From Methylotenera oryzisoli_B (GTDB taxonomy: Bacteria > Pseudomonadota > Gammaproteobacteria > Burkholderiales > Methylophilaceae): 64,000 nucleotides of DNA. Position numbers and translations under genes: made by a program. The DNA is taken from assembly GCA_965613685.1 (NCBI GenBank), contig OZ277031.1, forward strand, positions 62,001-126,000, in the 5' to 3' direction. The notes under the pieces were generated by a model, which worked only from the letters and a program-made list of their open reading frames with translations, searched no databases and was not told the DNA's origin. Below, in pieces: positions 53,175-62,084 of this stretch (within the stretch, counting starts at the first letter, position 1; every line of letters starts with the position of its first letter).

Positions 53175-54686
53175 TTAAGCGAGAAACAATTTGTAGGCCG
53201 GATTTTGTGTTTCATCCCAATGCGGGTAGCCTAAATTTTCTAAAAATTTGTTAAAGGCGACGCTGTCTTCAGGCGGCACTTGCATGCCGACCAGAACGCG
53301 ACCAAAGTCAGCACCGTGGTTGCGGTAATGGAACAAACTGATGTTCCAGTCGTGGCCCATGGTGTCTAAAAACTTCATTAAAGCGCCGGGTTTTTCCGGG
53401 AATTCAAACCGAAACACCACTTCATTTTTTGCCTGTGGCGCATGACCGCCGACCAAATGCCGCAAATGCAATTTAGCCACTTCGTTATCGGTGAGGTCTA
53501 TCGTGGGCAGGCCTTGGGCTTGCAAATCCGTCACCAGTTTGGCTGATTCCGTTGGGTCAGCAATGGCCACGCCAACAAATATGTGGGCAAACTTAGGGTC
53601 CGAATAACGGTAATTAAATTCGGTAATGTTGCGCTCGCCCAGCAGGCGGCAAAATGTTTTAAAGGCGCCGGCTTGTTCGGGGATGGTCACGGCCAAAACC
53701 GCTTCACGCTTCTCACCAATCTCAGCCCGTTCAGCTATAAAGCGTAAGCGATCAAAGTTCATGTTGGCGCCGGAGGCAATGCCTATCAAGGTTTTGCCGT
53801 TCAGTTGATGCCGCTTGGCATATTCTTTTAAGCCCGCAGTCGCTAAGGCGCCGGCGGGTTCTAAAATGCTGCGAGTGTCTTCGAACACATCTTTAATGGC
53901 AGCGCATATTGCGTCGTTATCCACCACAATCATTTCATCGACATATTGTTGCGCTAGCGCAAAGGTGTGCTCACCCACTTGCTTAACGGCGGCGCCGTCG
54001 GCAAATAATCCGACTTGATCTAGCATGACGCGTTTGCCTTGTTTGAGCGATTCCGTCATGGCCTCTGCATCTTTGGCTTCCACGCCTATGACTTTAATTT
54101 CTGGGCGCACGGCTTTGACATAGGCGGCTATGCCGGCCAGTAAACCACCGCCGCCCACGCAGCAAAATATCGCTTCTATCGGTTCCGGGTGCGCATTAAG
54201 AATTTCCATGGCGATGGTGCCTTGGCCGGCGATGACTTCGGGGTCATCGTAGGGATGCACAAAGGTGAGGTGTTCTGATTTTTCCAGTGCCAGCGCTTTT
54301 ATGTAAGCATCCGAATAGCTGTCGCCGAACAACACCACTTCAGCACCACGCGCTCTCACTGCATTGACTTTAATCGCTGGGGTGGTGGTGGGCATGACGA
54401 TGACGGCACGGCATTTTAGTTTTTTGGCGGCCAGTGCCACGCCTTGCGCATGGTTGCCGGCTGAGGCGGCGATCACGCCGCGACTTAGGACATCGCTGGC
54501 TAGGCTGGCCATTTTATTGTAGGCGCCGCGCAGCTTAAATGAAAACACCGGTTGCATGTCTTCGCGTTTTAATAAGACGCGGTTGTGTATGCGTGCCGAT
54601 AAGTTGGGCTGAAATTCCAAAGGCGTTTTTTTCGCCACGTCGTACACCCGTGAGTTTTCTATTTTTTGTTTGTAATCTATGGTCAT
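53175..54686 (-). CDS. ilvA: Biosynthetic threonine ammonia-lyase IlvA
   Basis: The 503-residue PLP enzyme converts threonine to 2-oxobutyrate in isoleucine synthesis. FSFKLRGAYNKM (PLP Lys at ~58), SAGNHAQGVALAA, CCVGGGGLLAG and EPAGALATAG are visible. The C-terminal ~180 residues contain two ACT-like regulatory domains (AFKTFCRLLGERNITEF and FPEKPGALMKFLDTMG), so isoleucine feedback is expected. Divergent from rpiA. Confidence 0.97.
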   Translation of the reverse strand: MTIDYKQKIENSRVYDVAKKTPLEFQPNLSARIHNRVLLKREDMQPVFSFKLRGAYNKMASLASDVLSRGVIAASAGNHAQGVALAAKKLKCRAVIVMPTTTPAIKVNAVRARGAEVVLFGDSYSDAYIKALALEKSEHLTFVHPYDDPEVIAGQGTIAMEILNAHPEPIEAIFCCVGGGGLLAGIAAYVKAVRPEIKVIGVEAKDAEAMTESLKQGKRVMLDQVGLFADGAAVKQVGEHTFALAQQYVDEMIVVDNDAICAAIKDVFEDTRSILEPAGALATAGLKEYAKRHQLNGKTLIGIASGANMNFDRLRFIAERAEIGEKREAVLAVTIPEQAGAFKTFCRLLGERNITEFNYRYSDPKFAHIFVGVAIADPTESAKLVTDLQAQGLPTIDLTDNEVAKLHLRHLVGGHAPQAKNEVVFRFEFPEKPGALMKFLDTMGHDWNISLFHYRNHGADFGRVLVGMQVPPEDSVAFNKFLENLGYPHWDETQNPAYKLFLA

Positions 54687-54784
54687 GACTTATATTTAAA
54701 TGGTGGCTGTTTTTAAAACAAGGGCCGCAGTGTATTATGTTGAATTGTTTGTATTATAAAGAAATTGCAAAGGATTTACTTAAA

Positions 54785-55444
54785 ATGGCTTATACCCAAG
54801 ACGAATTAAAACAACAAGTGGCCAAAGCTGCCGTGGCGTATGTAACGGGCGGCATTGTTGGCGTGGGCACAGGCTCAACCGCTAACTTCTTTATTGAAGA
54901 ATTGGCTAAGGTAAAACATAAAATTGACGGTGCGGTGGCCAGCTCTGAGGCGACAGCGCAACGCTTGCGTGGTCATGGCATAGAAGTGTTTGATTTAAAC
55001 AGCGTGGATGGCATGGACATCTATGTGGATGGTGCGGATGAAATTACCGAACACATGCACATGTTAAAAGGCGGTGGCGGTGCCTTAACGCGTGAAAAAA
55101 TCGTGGCTGCTTGCGCAAAAACCTTTATTTGTATTTGTGATGAAAGCAAATACGTGCCGGTCTTGGGTAAATTTCCGCTGCCAGTAGAAGTGTTGCCCAT
55201 GGCAAAAAGTTACGTGGCGCGTGAGCTGGTTAAATTGGGCGGCCAACCGGCACTGCGTAATTTCACCACCGATAACGGTAACGTGATTATCGATGTGCAC
55301 GGGTTAAACATCACTGACCCGGTGGCCATGGAAGCCAAGATTAACCAAATTGTTGGGGTGGTCACCAACGGTTTGTTTGCAGGCCGCCCTGCCAATGTCT
55401 TGTTGTTGGCGACCGCAGACGGGGTAAAAACTTACAAAAAATAG
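54785..55444 (+). CDS. rpiA: Ribose-5-phosphate isomerase A
   Basis: The 219-residue protein interconverts ribose-5-phosphate and ribulose-5-phosphate. VGVGTGSTANFFIEEL, SSEATAQRL, IDVYVDGADE-like MDIYVDGADEI and LKGGGGALTREKIVA with the catalytic Glu are all present. The ATG at 54785 gives the standard MAYTQDELKQ start; an upstream ATG at 54737 has no homologous residues. Confidence 0.97.
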   Translation: MAYTQDELKQQVAKAAVAYVTGGIVGVGTGSTANFFIEELAKVKHKIDGAVASSEATAQRLRGHGIEVFDLNSVDGMDIYVDGADEITEHMHMLKGGGGALTREKIVAACAKTFICICDESKYVPVLGKFPLPVEVLPMAKSYVARELVKLGGQPALRNFTTDNGNVIIDVHGLNITDPVAMEAKINQIVGVVTNGLFAGRPANVLLLATADGVKTYKK

Positions 55445-55468
55445 GCCTTAACTTGCGGTCAACTGAAT

Positions 55469-55498
55469 AAAAAAGCGCTGACAGACAGCGCTTTTTTT
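55469..55498 (+). terminator. Terminator after rpiA
   Basis: AAAAAAGCGCTG-ACAGA-CAGCGCTTTTTT; A tract also allows use by the convergent yggX. Confidence 0.95.
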
Positions 55499-55528
55499 GC
55501 TTGAACTTAAAACTGCTAAGGCCGTTAA

Positions 55529-55795
55529 TTATTGAGGCACGTAGCCAGTGGCGGTGTCGGCACCCTCACCAAAAAAGTATTTTTCGGTTTGTTCGCTTAA
55601 GTATTTACGGGCCGATGGGTCGGCCAAGCTCAAACGATTTTCGTTAACCAACATGGTTTGTTGTTTGAGCCATGCGCCCCAGGCTTCTTTTGAAACTTGG
55701 GCATAAATGCGTTTGCCCAGTTCGCCTGGGTAGGGAGGGAAGTCCATGCCCTCGGCTTCTTTAGCTAATTTAATGCAGTGTATAGTGCGTGCCAT
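55529..55795 (-). CDS. Fe(2+)-trafficking/oxidative damage protein YggX
   Basis: The 88-residue protein begins MARTIHCIKLAKEAEGMDFPP and continues YPGELGKRIYAQVSKEAWGAWLKQQTMLVNENRL, the YggX signature with its single Cys. It is thought to protect Fe-S clusters. ATG at 55795 matches the family start; a longer frame from 55852 does not. Confidence 0.96.
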   Translation of the reverse strand: MARTIHCIKLAKEAEGMDFPPYPGELGKRIYAQVSKEAWGAWLKQQTMLVNENRLSLADPSARKYLSEQTEKYFFGEGADTATGYVPQ

Positions 55796-55905
55796 ATTTA
55801 ATGCCTTAAGTTTATCGAATAAAACGCTATGATAACGCAAGGCTTTAAGCACTGCGAGTGGACATGGTAATATTGCGTGATTATTGAATTATAAAGTTTA
55901 TCACT

Positions 55906-56286
55906 ATGAAAAAAATTGAAGAAAGCCCCTTTAAAGGTCAAACCGGTATGCCCAGACTAATCAATGCGTTTGGTTACTCGGTGGACGGCTTTAAAGCCGC
56001 TTTTCAAAATGAAGATGCCTTTCGCCAAGAGTTATTTTTGGCGGTATGGTTGGTGCCATTAGGCCTTTATTTAGGCAAAACTGGGGTTGAAAAAGCCTTA
56101 TTAATAGGCGTGGTGTTATTGGTGCTGATTGTGGAGTTGTTTAATTCCGCGATTGAGGCCGCCGTCGACCACACTTCCATAGACGTGCACCCACTGGCTA
56201 AGCGCGCAAAAGACATAGCCAGCGCCTCGGTCATCGTGGCACTGGCTATTGTCATTGGCGTTTGGGGTTTGGTGTTGTTCGGCTAA
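55906..56286 (+). CDS. dgkA: Diacylglycerol kinase DgkA
   Basis: The 126-residue three-helix membrane enzyme phosphorylates diacylglycerol to phosphatidic acid, recycling lipid left by periplasmic glycan modification. FKAAFQNEDAFRQELFLAVW, VELFNSAIEAAVDHTS (the catalytic Glu-x-x-N and ENxxEAVVD-like region) and three hydrophobic segments fit. It may work with the PAP2/LtaS-like enzyme at 6.8-9.5 kb, which could release diacylglycerol; that link is inference. Confidence 0.95.
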   Translation: MKKIEESPFKGQTGMPRLINAFGYSVDGFKAAFQNEDAFRQELFLAVWLVPLGLYLGKTGVEKALLIGVVLLVLIVELFNSAIEAAVDHTSIDVHPLAKRAKDIASASVIVALAIVIGVWGLVLFG

Positions 56287-56297
56287 GCCCGCCCCAT

Positions 56298-58343
56298 TTA
56301 AAAATCCGCCCGCAGGCCTATCAATACAGAGCGTTCGCCTGCTGGGGACAGGTCTTTTAAGAAGGACGTGTGCTCGCGTATCTCTTGGTTAAGCAAGTTG
56401 TTGGCTTTAGCAAACAATTCCACGTTTAACTTGCTAGGCAGTTTGTAAGTGGCCATGGCGCTGACATCGGTGTAGCCAACCGTGGGCAATTCGTTTTCTG
56501 CCGTGCGGTTTTGCTTAAAGGCTTGCGTTACATTCAATCTGGCCCCCAATGCGTTCTTTTGGTAATTCAATCCCGCCCCTAAGCGCAAGGGCGTGATGCG
56601 CGGTAAGGCGGCTTTGTTATCTAAGTTACTGGCGCGCACGTAGTCACCGCGTAGGCTTAAATCCCAATAGTCGATTAGATTGAATTTACCTTCAGCTTCT
56701 ATGCCCTTAAAGCTGGCGGCGAAAGCGCTGAATTGGGCGATGGGTAAGGTCGATGAGCCATCTATATCACCCGTATCGAGCAGGCCTAAGAAGCGATTAA
56801 AGCGCGTGTAATAGGCACCAACGCTGAATGCGTTTTTAGCGTCCTTCCAGCGAATTTGCGCATCCACACCGTTGGAGCATTCTTTTTTAAAGTTAGGGTT
56901 GCCCACCTCATATTGGCCGGTCGCCAAGTGCGCACCATCGGCATACAGCTCAAAGTAGCTCGGCGCTCTCTCGTTGTGCGATAGGTTGCTGGCCATGGAC
57001 CAATGGCTGTCTATTGCGTACAGGCCGCCTAGGGCATAACTGTAAGTCGTAAAGTCGGCCACTTGAGCGCTGGGATTTTTAGTCCAAGCGCTGGCATCCA
57101 ATGTGGTGTGTTCAGCACGACCACCTAAGCTGAGTTTTAATTGATCCAAGCCCAGCACTTTAAGTGGCATTTCTTCATACAGGTAAGCAGCATGGCTTTT
57201 TGTGTGCACGGTTGGCACAAAAGCCTCTTCACCTAGAGCGGCAAATCGACTGTTTTGAAACTGCCAACCCCATACGCCATCGAGGTCGCCTAATTTAGCA
57301 TGGCCTAACTCGACGCTGCCCTCGCTGCCCTTGTTTTTAAACGTCGTGCCTATGGCGCCGTCCTCAATTTCTTGGTGTTGGTAATCGGTGTGGGCGTAGC
57401 GCATTTTGATTCGACTGATGGCGCTATTTAATTCACCAAATTCCGAGGCAATGTCCCAGCGCTGACTTTTCATGTCTATGCGCACGGCCTCTTCGGCAAC
57501 GGTGCCGTAGTTGCTGTTAAAGCCCGAATACGAGCTGCCTAGATAGCCCTTATCAAAGGTCAGCGAGGCGCCCAAGGCGCCACCGTCTGAACTGGCACTG
57601 CTGTTAATGAGCTTGCCGTGATTCTCTTGGAGCGTGCCATCGGCCTGATTTTTACGATTGGAGACGGCAAAGCCGGGTATGTTTAGGTCGTCGGTTTTGC
57701 GTTTGTAGGCATCGGCATGCATGGCGAATTGACCGTTGCCAACATCGACCACGGCCGCGGCATTGCGCTGATTATCCGGGCCACCCAAGCGTGCTTCGGT
57801 TCGACCCAGTATGCCGTTCACTGGCTCGGTAGGAATGCGGTGGTCGATGGCATTGACCACCCCGCCTACCGCGCTGCCGCCATAAAGTAGGGCAGCGGGT
57901 CCGCGCACCACATCGATCTGTTCTACCACCAATGGGTCTATGGCCACCGCATGATCAAAGCTCAATGAGGAGGCATCTAAGATGCCCACGCCGTTCTGCA
58001 TGATGCGCACACGCTCTGCGTCCAAACCGCGTATCACTGGTCTGGAGGAATTCGGACCGAAGTTGCTTGCGGCCACGCCAGGCATGGTGTTCAAGGTTTC
58101 GCCTAGGGTGGCTTTACGGTTAAGGGATAATTCTCGTCCGCTTAATATGGACACGGGTAAGACCATGGCATCCGAGCCCACGCCCAATGGGTTGCCGGTA
58201 ACCGCCACGTTGGACAATTCAATCTGTGTGACGGGTTCTGCCCAAGCCGACGCCATAACGAGACTGATGGCTAAAGCCAGCTTATTAGGGCTTAAAAATG
58301 GGTGTGCTTTAGCGCGTTTAGGCGCATTGTAGTGAGTGTGCAT
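56298..58343 (-). CDS. ZnuD-like TonB-dependent receptor
   Basis: The 681-residue barrel has a signal (MASAWA), a TonB-box-like ELSNVAVTGNPLG, a plug with NFGPNSSRPVIRGLDAERVRIMQNG and VDVVRGPAALLYGGSAVGGVVNAID, and a terminal barrel strand SVLIGLRADF. It resembles ZnuD zinc receptors, which have the same plug and a His-rich loop; a few His residues occur but no clear cluster. ATG 58343 has RBS TTTTGAGG. It follows a small His/Cys-containing protein gene on the same strand. The metal is inferred, not proved. Confidence 0.85.
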   Translation of the reverse strand: MHTHYNAPKRAKAHPFLSPNKLALAISLVMASAWAEPVTQIELSNVAVTGNPLGVGSDAMVLPVSILSGRELSLNRKATLGETLNTMPGVAASNFGPNSSRPVIRGLDAERVRIMQNGVGILDASSLSFDHAVAIDPLVVEQIDVVRGPAALLYGGSAVGGVVNAIDHRIPTEPVNGILGRTEARLGGPDNQRNAAAVVDVGNGQFAMHADAYKRKTDDLNIPGFAVSNRKNQADGTLQENHGKLINSSASSDGGALGASLTFDKGYLGSSYSGFNSNYGTVAEEAVRIDMKSQRWDIASEFGELNSAISRIKMRYAHTDYQHQEIEDGAIGTTFKNKGSEGSVELGHAKLGDLDGVWGWQFQNSRFAALGEEAFVPTVHTKSHAAYLYEEMPLKVLGLDQLKLSLGGRAEHTTLDASAWTKNPSAQVADFTTYSYALGGLYAIDSHWSMASNLSHNERAPSYFELYADGAHLATGQYEVGNPNFKKECSNGVDAQIRWKDAKNAFSVGAYYTRFNRFLGLLDTGDIDGSSTLPIAQFSAFAASFKGIEAEGKFNLIDYWDLSLRGDYVRASNLDNKAALPRITPLRLGAGLNYQKNALGARLNVTQAFKQNRTAENELPTVGYTDVSAMATYKLPSKLNVELFAKANNLLNQEIREHTSFLKDLSPAGERSVLIGLRADF

Positions 58344-58407
58344 GATGGACCTCAAAAAATAAAACAGCAGCATGGGTAACAGCATAGGCTGGCCATGGTT
58401 TAAAGGA

Positions 58408-58722
58408 TTAAACGCTGATTTTTTGAGGTGGGGCGCGCGCTGCATAAGCGCTGAGTGGGTTACTTCGGGTGTTGAAATACTGGGTGGTGTGTAAGCTGAA
58501 GCTGGCATCAAAGTACGCCAGGAAGAGGCCGTCTGGCACTATAGCGCCAGCCACTTGAGCGTAGCTTAAGCACTGCGCGCATGGCTCGGAGGCGGCTTTT
58601 TTATCCTGTTGACTGTGCTGGTTAAACTCGTTGACATGGCTTATTTCGTGCGCAGCCAGGCCTATTTGCGTAAAAGCAAACAAGACGATGAGCGCGAAAT
58701 GGATGGCGTAACGTTTTAACAT
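58408..58722 (-). CDS. Small exported His/Cys protein next to the receptor
   Basis: The 104-residue product has a signal-like N-terminus (first ~23 residues), then HEISHVNEFNQHSQQDKKA and EPCAQCLSYAQ, so three His and a CxxC in a short stretch. This pattern resembles DUF2946-type proteins found beside metal receptors and may bind Zn or Cu. It ends 64 bases before the receptor gene. Confidence 0.68.
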   Translation of the reverse strand: MLKRYAIHFALIVLFAFTQIGLAAHEISHVNEFNQHSQQDKKAASEPCAQCLSYAQVAGAIVPDGLFLAYFDASFSLHTTQYFNTRSNPLSAYAARAPPQKISV

Positions 58723-58746
58723 GAGATTATTATTGCATTAAATTTA

Positions 58747-58778
58747 AAGCCGCACCGCGATAGCCATGGATGCGGCTT
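58747..58778 (-). terminator. Terminator of sodB
   Basis: AAAGCCGCA and TGCGGCTTT pair around a 14-base loop, followed by a T-rich stretch on the minus strand. Confidence 0.8.
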
Positions 58779-58786
58779 TATATCAT

Positions 58787-59368
58787 TTAAGCAAAGTTGG
58801 CTGAGGCAAAATCCCAGTTAGCCAAGGAAGCTAAGAACACTTCAACAAACTTAGCGCGGGCATTGCGGTAGTCGATGTAATAAGCGTGCTCCCAAACGTC
58901 TATGGTGAGCAAGGCTTTGTCGCCTGTGGTCAATGGTGTGCCGGCCGCGCCCATGTTGACGATGTCAACCGAGCCGTCGGCTTTTTTCACCAACCAAGTC
59001 CAGCCTGAACCGAAGTTACCCACGGCTGACGCTTGAAAGGCTTTTTTAAATTCGTCAAACGAACCCCATTTGGCGTTGATGGCATTCGCTAATGCGCCTG
59101 AAGGTGCGCCGCCACCGTTGGGTTTCATGCTGCTCCAAAAGAAAGTGTGGTTCCAGATTTGCGCGGAATTGTTGTAGATGCCGGCGCTGGATTTTTTGAT
59201 GATATCTTCTAGGCTGGCGTTTTCAAACTCGGTGCCTTTGATCAAGTTGTTCAAATTGGTCACGTAGGTTTGGTGGTGTTTGCCGTAGTGGAAATCCAAT
59301 GTTTCTTCTGAAATGTGCGGCGCTAAGGCTGTTTTAGCGTAGGGTAAGACTGGTAGTGTGTGTTCCAT
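58787..59368 (-). CDS. sodB: Fe superoxide dismutase SodB
   Basis: The 193-residue enzyme turns superoxide into peroxide and oxygen. LDFHYGKHHQTYVTNLN, AQIWNHTFFWSSMKPNGGG and DVWEHAYYIDYRNAR hold the three His and one Asp metal ligands, and the sequence follows the Fe-type pattern. Start at the second of two ATGs (59368) matches the SodB length; 59371 is one codon longer. Confidence 0.97.
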   Translation of the reverse strand: MEHTLPVLPYAKTALAPHISEETLDFHYGKHHQTYVTNLNNLIKGTEFENASLEDIIKKSSAGIYNNSAQIWNHTFFWSSMKPNGGGAPSGALANAINAKWGSFDEFKKAFQASAVGNFGSGWTWLVKKADGSVDIVNMGAAGTPLTTGDKALLTIDVWEHAYYIDYRNARAKFVEVFLASLANWDFASANFA

Positions 59369-59462
59369 CATTGTTCCTTTAATGGTGTTTGGTTAACGGT
59401 GTTTGGTAAAAATTTGTAAGCGTTATTTTGCCATAATAACAGGGTAAATTAGTAGGGTATTG

Positions 59463-60344
59463 CTATTTTTTCTTGGCGCGCGGATGCGCTTGATCGTAAA
59501 CGTTGGCCAAGTGTTGGAAATCCAAGTGGGTATAAACCTGGGTGGTGCTGATGTTGGCATGACCGAGCATTTCTTGTACGGCCCGTAAATCTTGACTGGA
59601 TTGCAAGACATGGCTGGCAAAGCTGTGGCGCAGCAAATGCGGGTGCACGCTGCTGCTCATGCCTTGCTTGATAGACCAAAGCTTGACTCGGTATTGCACG
59701 GCACGCGGGCTGATGCGTTTGCCTTGCTGGGTGATGAATAAGGCATCCGGATTATGCGCGGCAATGGGTAGGGTGGCACGGCGATCCAGCCAAACTTTTA
59801 AGGCGCTGCTGGCATGGCTGCCCATGGGCACGATGCGCGTCTTATTGCCCTTACCGGTCACCGTTACCGTGCCGGCAGTAAAGTCCAGCATGGCGCAGTC
59901 TAGATTAACCAGCTCGGCCAAGCGCAAGCCGGACGAATAAAATAATTCTAGAATGGCATGGTCACGCTCTTCGAGCACGCCATCGCCAGCGATGGCAACA
60001 AACTTAACTGCTTGATCGGTGGACAAAGCTTGCGGCAGGGTTTTAGGCGACTTGGGGGCGCGTAGGCCTATGACTGGATTTTGCTGGTAGCCGTGTTGCT
60101 GCACTAAGTAATCGAAATAGCCACGCCACGCCGAGAGGGCGCGCGCAATGCTTTTGCCGCTGAGACCGCGGCTGTGCAGGGTGGCAATCAAACGTCGAAT
60201 TTCTGCGCTCTGCACTTGCGCTAGAGTGGTGTCGCCTAGCAAGGATGCCAATAAATCGATGTCCCTGGCATAGTTTTTTAGCGTGAGTGCGCTGAGTCCG
60301 CGCTCAAATGTCAGGTGTTGCAGGTAGGCGTTAAGGTGGCTCAC
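59463..60344 (-). CDS. xerC: Tyrosine recombinase XerC
   Basis: The 293-residue recombinase resolves chromosome dimers at dif with XerD. N-domain LQHLTFERGLSALTLKNYARDI, catalytic Arg in YSSGLRLAELVNLD, HLLRHSFASHVLQ (His-x-x-Arg) and LGHANISTTQVYTHLDF (His, Tyr nucleophile). It follows dapF and the DUF484 gene, the conserved betaproteobacterial and gammaproteobacterial operon, so it is a housekeeping gene rather than part of the island. Confidence 0.96.
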   Translation of the reverse strand: MSHLNAYLQHLTFERGLSALTLKNYARDIDLLASLLGDTTLAQVQSAEIRRLIATLHSRGLSGKSIARALSAWRGYFDYLVQQHGYQQNPVIGLRAPKSPKTLPQALSTDQAVKFVAIAGDGVLEERDHAILELFYSSGLRLAELVNLDCAMLDFTAGTVTVTGKGNKTRIVPMGSHASSALKVWLDRRATLPIAAHNPDALFITQQGKRISPRAVQYRVKLWSIKQGMSSSVHPHLLRHSFASHVLQSSQDLRAVQEMLGHANISTTQVYTHLDFQHLANVYDQAHPRAKKK

Positions 60345-60362
60345 TGGTAGGTGGGCGGCTCG

Positions 60363-61040
60363 CTACAGGTGGGTGGCAACAGCCGCGCTGACTAAATCGC
60401 CTATGCGTTGTAAATACACCGAGCCCATGTCGACTTTGAAGCGGGCCGCGTCTTCTGTCCCCAGTATTAACACGCCGCACGCCTGTTTTTTATGGCTGTC
60501 TTGGTAAATCGGCATGAAGGCGAAAGACAGTAAATGCTCTGGCACAACACCCTCAGCCAAGGCCGGCTTCTCGCCACAATAGGGCAGGTTTAAGCTGCTG
60601 ACCCAATCTTGAAATGTGCTGGGCACTGGGTTAAATAGTTTGTCTTGCGCCAAGCTAGGGTCGCTAGGGGCTTGCCAAATTAACAGTTGGCTATGCGACA
60701 CGGCAAAGATCTGCTGCATGCTTTGCGCCAGCAAACTGCTTAGGCCATCTAAGCCGGGGCTTGCTAGGAGCTGAACGCTAAGTTGATGGACATGGCCACT
60801 GATTTTGTCGTTTTGTTCAGCGTAGGTGATTAATTGCGCCATCTTGCTTTCCATCACGCGAATTTTATCGCGTTGCGCCAACTGTTGGCGTTCAGTCAGT
60901 GAGATGGTGCCATTGCCGTGCGGGCTAGGAAGAAATATTTCCGTGAGTAAGTACGCGTGCTGTTCAAAGAATTGCGGATGGCTGCGCAAATAGCGGCTGA
61001 CTTGTTCGGCGTATAGGCTGTCTTCTTGATCTTGTTGCAT
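60363..61040 (-). CDS. DUF484 family protein
   Basis: The 225-residue protein has the DUF484 N-terminus VSRYLRSHPQFFEQHAYLLTEIFLPSPHGNGTISLTERQ and a GAF-like C-domain (LSFAFMPIYQDSHKKQACGVLILGTED). It is always found between dapF and xerC; its function is unknown. Confidence 0.93.
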   Translation of the reverse strand: MQQDQEDSLYAEQVSRYLRSHPQFFEQHAYLLTEIFLPSPHGNGTISLTERQQLAQRDKIRVMESKMAQLITYAEQNDKISGHVHQLSVQLLASPGLDGLSSLLAQSMQQIFAVSHSQLLIWQAPSDPSLAQDKLFNPVPSTFQDWVSSLNLPYCGEKPALAEGVVPEHLLSFAFMPIYQDSHKKQACGVLILGTEDAARFKVDMGSVYLQRIGDLVSAAVATHL

Positions 61041-61067
61041 GATGGTCCTTAATCGCGTTTATGCTTG

Positions 61068-61916
61068 TTAGCTTATTTGGATGCTACCGGTAAATACCGT
61101 CTCGGCTGGCCCTGTCATCATGACGGGCGTGCCCTTGCCTTGCCAGGCTATGCTTAATTCGCCGCCACGTGCCGTCACTTTGACTGGCGACGACAAATGG
61201 CCTAATTGTATGCCGGTGACGACGGCAGCGCAGGCGCCAGTGCCGCATGCCAAGGTTTCACCACTGCCACGTTCGAACACGCGCAGTTTGATGTGGTGCG
61301 GATTGATGACCTGCATAAAGCCTGCGTTCACCCGTTCTGGAAAGCGAGCATGCACTTCAATTTGTTGACCCAATGCCACTACCGGCGCGCTGTCGACATC
61401 GTCGACCACTTGCACGGCGTGCGGGTTGCCCATGGAAACGGCGGCTATTTGCACCACTCGATCGCCTACATTCAATGGGTAGCTGTTGGCTTGTGTGTCG
61501 GCGATGAACGGGATGTCGCTGGGGGCAAATTTAGGCGCGCCCATATTGACCGTAACCTGGCCATTGTCTTCCAGTGTTGGGCTGATGATGCCACTGGCCG
61601 TTTCTACCGTGATGGTTTTTTTGTCGCTTAAGCCTTGCTCAGCCACAAAGCGCACAAAGCAACGCGCGCCGTTGCCGCATTGGGCAACTTCGCTGCCATC
61701 GGCATTAAAAATGCGGTATTTAAAATCGGCCAGGCTGGACGATTCCACCAGCAATAATTGATCGAAGCCGACACCGAATTGGCGGTTGGCCAGTTGTTGG
61801 ATTTGTTGAGGGCTAAGCTGCACCGTTTGATGGATCGCATCGATCACCATAAAGTCGTTGCCGGCACCCTGCATTTTGCTGAATTTTAACTGTGTGGATT
61901 TCGCATTCATGGTCAT
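61068..61916 (-). CDS. dapF: Diaminopimelate epimerase DapF
   Basis: The 282-residue enzyme converts LL- to meso-diaminopimelate for lysine and peptidoglycan. FSKMQGAGNDFMVIDA, AQCGNGARCFVRF (first catalytic Cys) and GSGETLACGTGACAAVV (second Cys) are intact. Starts 168 bases from the divergent metK; another ATG is at 61910. Confidence 0.97.
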   Translation of the reverse strand: MTMNAKSTQLKFSKMQGAGNDFMVIDAIHQTVQLSPQQIQQLANRQFGVGFDQLLLVESSSLADFKYRIFNADGSEVAQCGNGARCFVRFVAEQGLSDKKTITVETASGIISPTLEDNGQVTVNMGAPKFAPSDIPFIADTQANSYPLNVGDRVVQIAAVSMGNPHAVQVVDDVDSAPVVALGQQIEVHARFPERVNAGFMQVINPHHIKLRVFERGSGETLACGTGACAAVVTGIQLGHLSSPVKVTARGGELSIAWQGKGTPVMMTGPAETVFTGSIQIS

Positions 61917-62084
61917 TATTATAAATTGATAGTGCGTAGAGGCGATGATTTATTGCAATATTTTAGTCTGCATTATTCAATACTTAGGTAGAATGCTAAC
62001 TCGGTAATTGACCTGATGATCATGCTTCAGCCTTTAGTATGAAAATCATTTCATTTTTTATAGTTTACTTTTCAAGGCGCACAA

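Noticed and set aside
59463..60344. Second integrase as sign of another island
   Set aside because: It is XerC within the conserved dapF-DUF484-xerC operon.
61917..62084. SAM riboswitch before metK
   Set aside because: No SAM-I, SAM-II or SAM-IV core motifs found; only an AT-rich leader.
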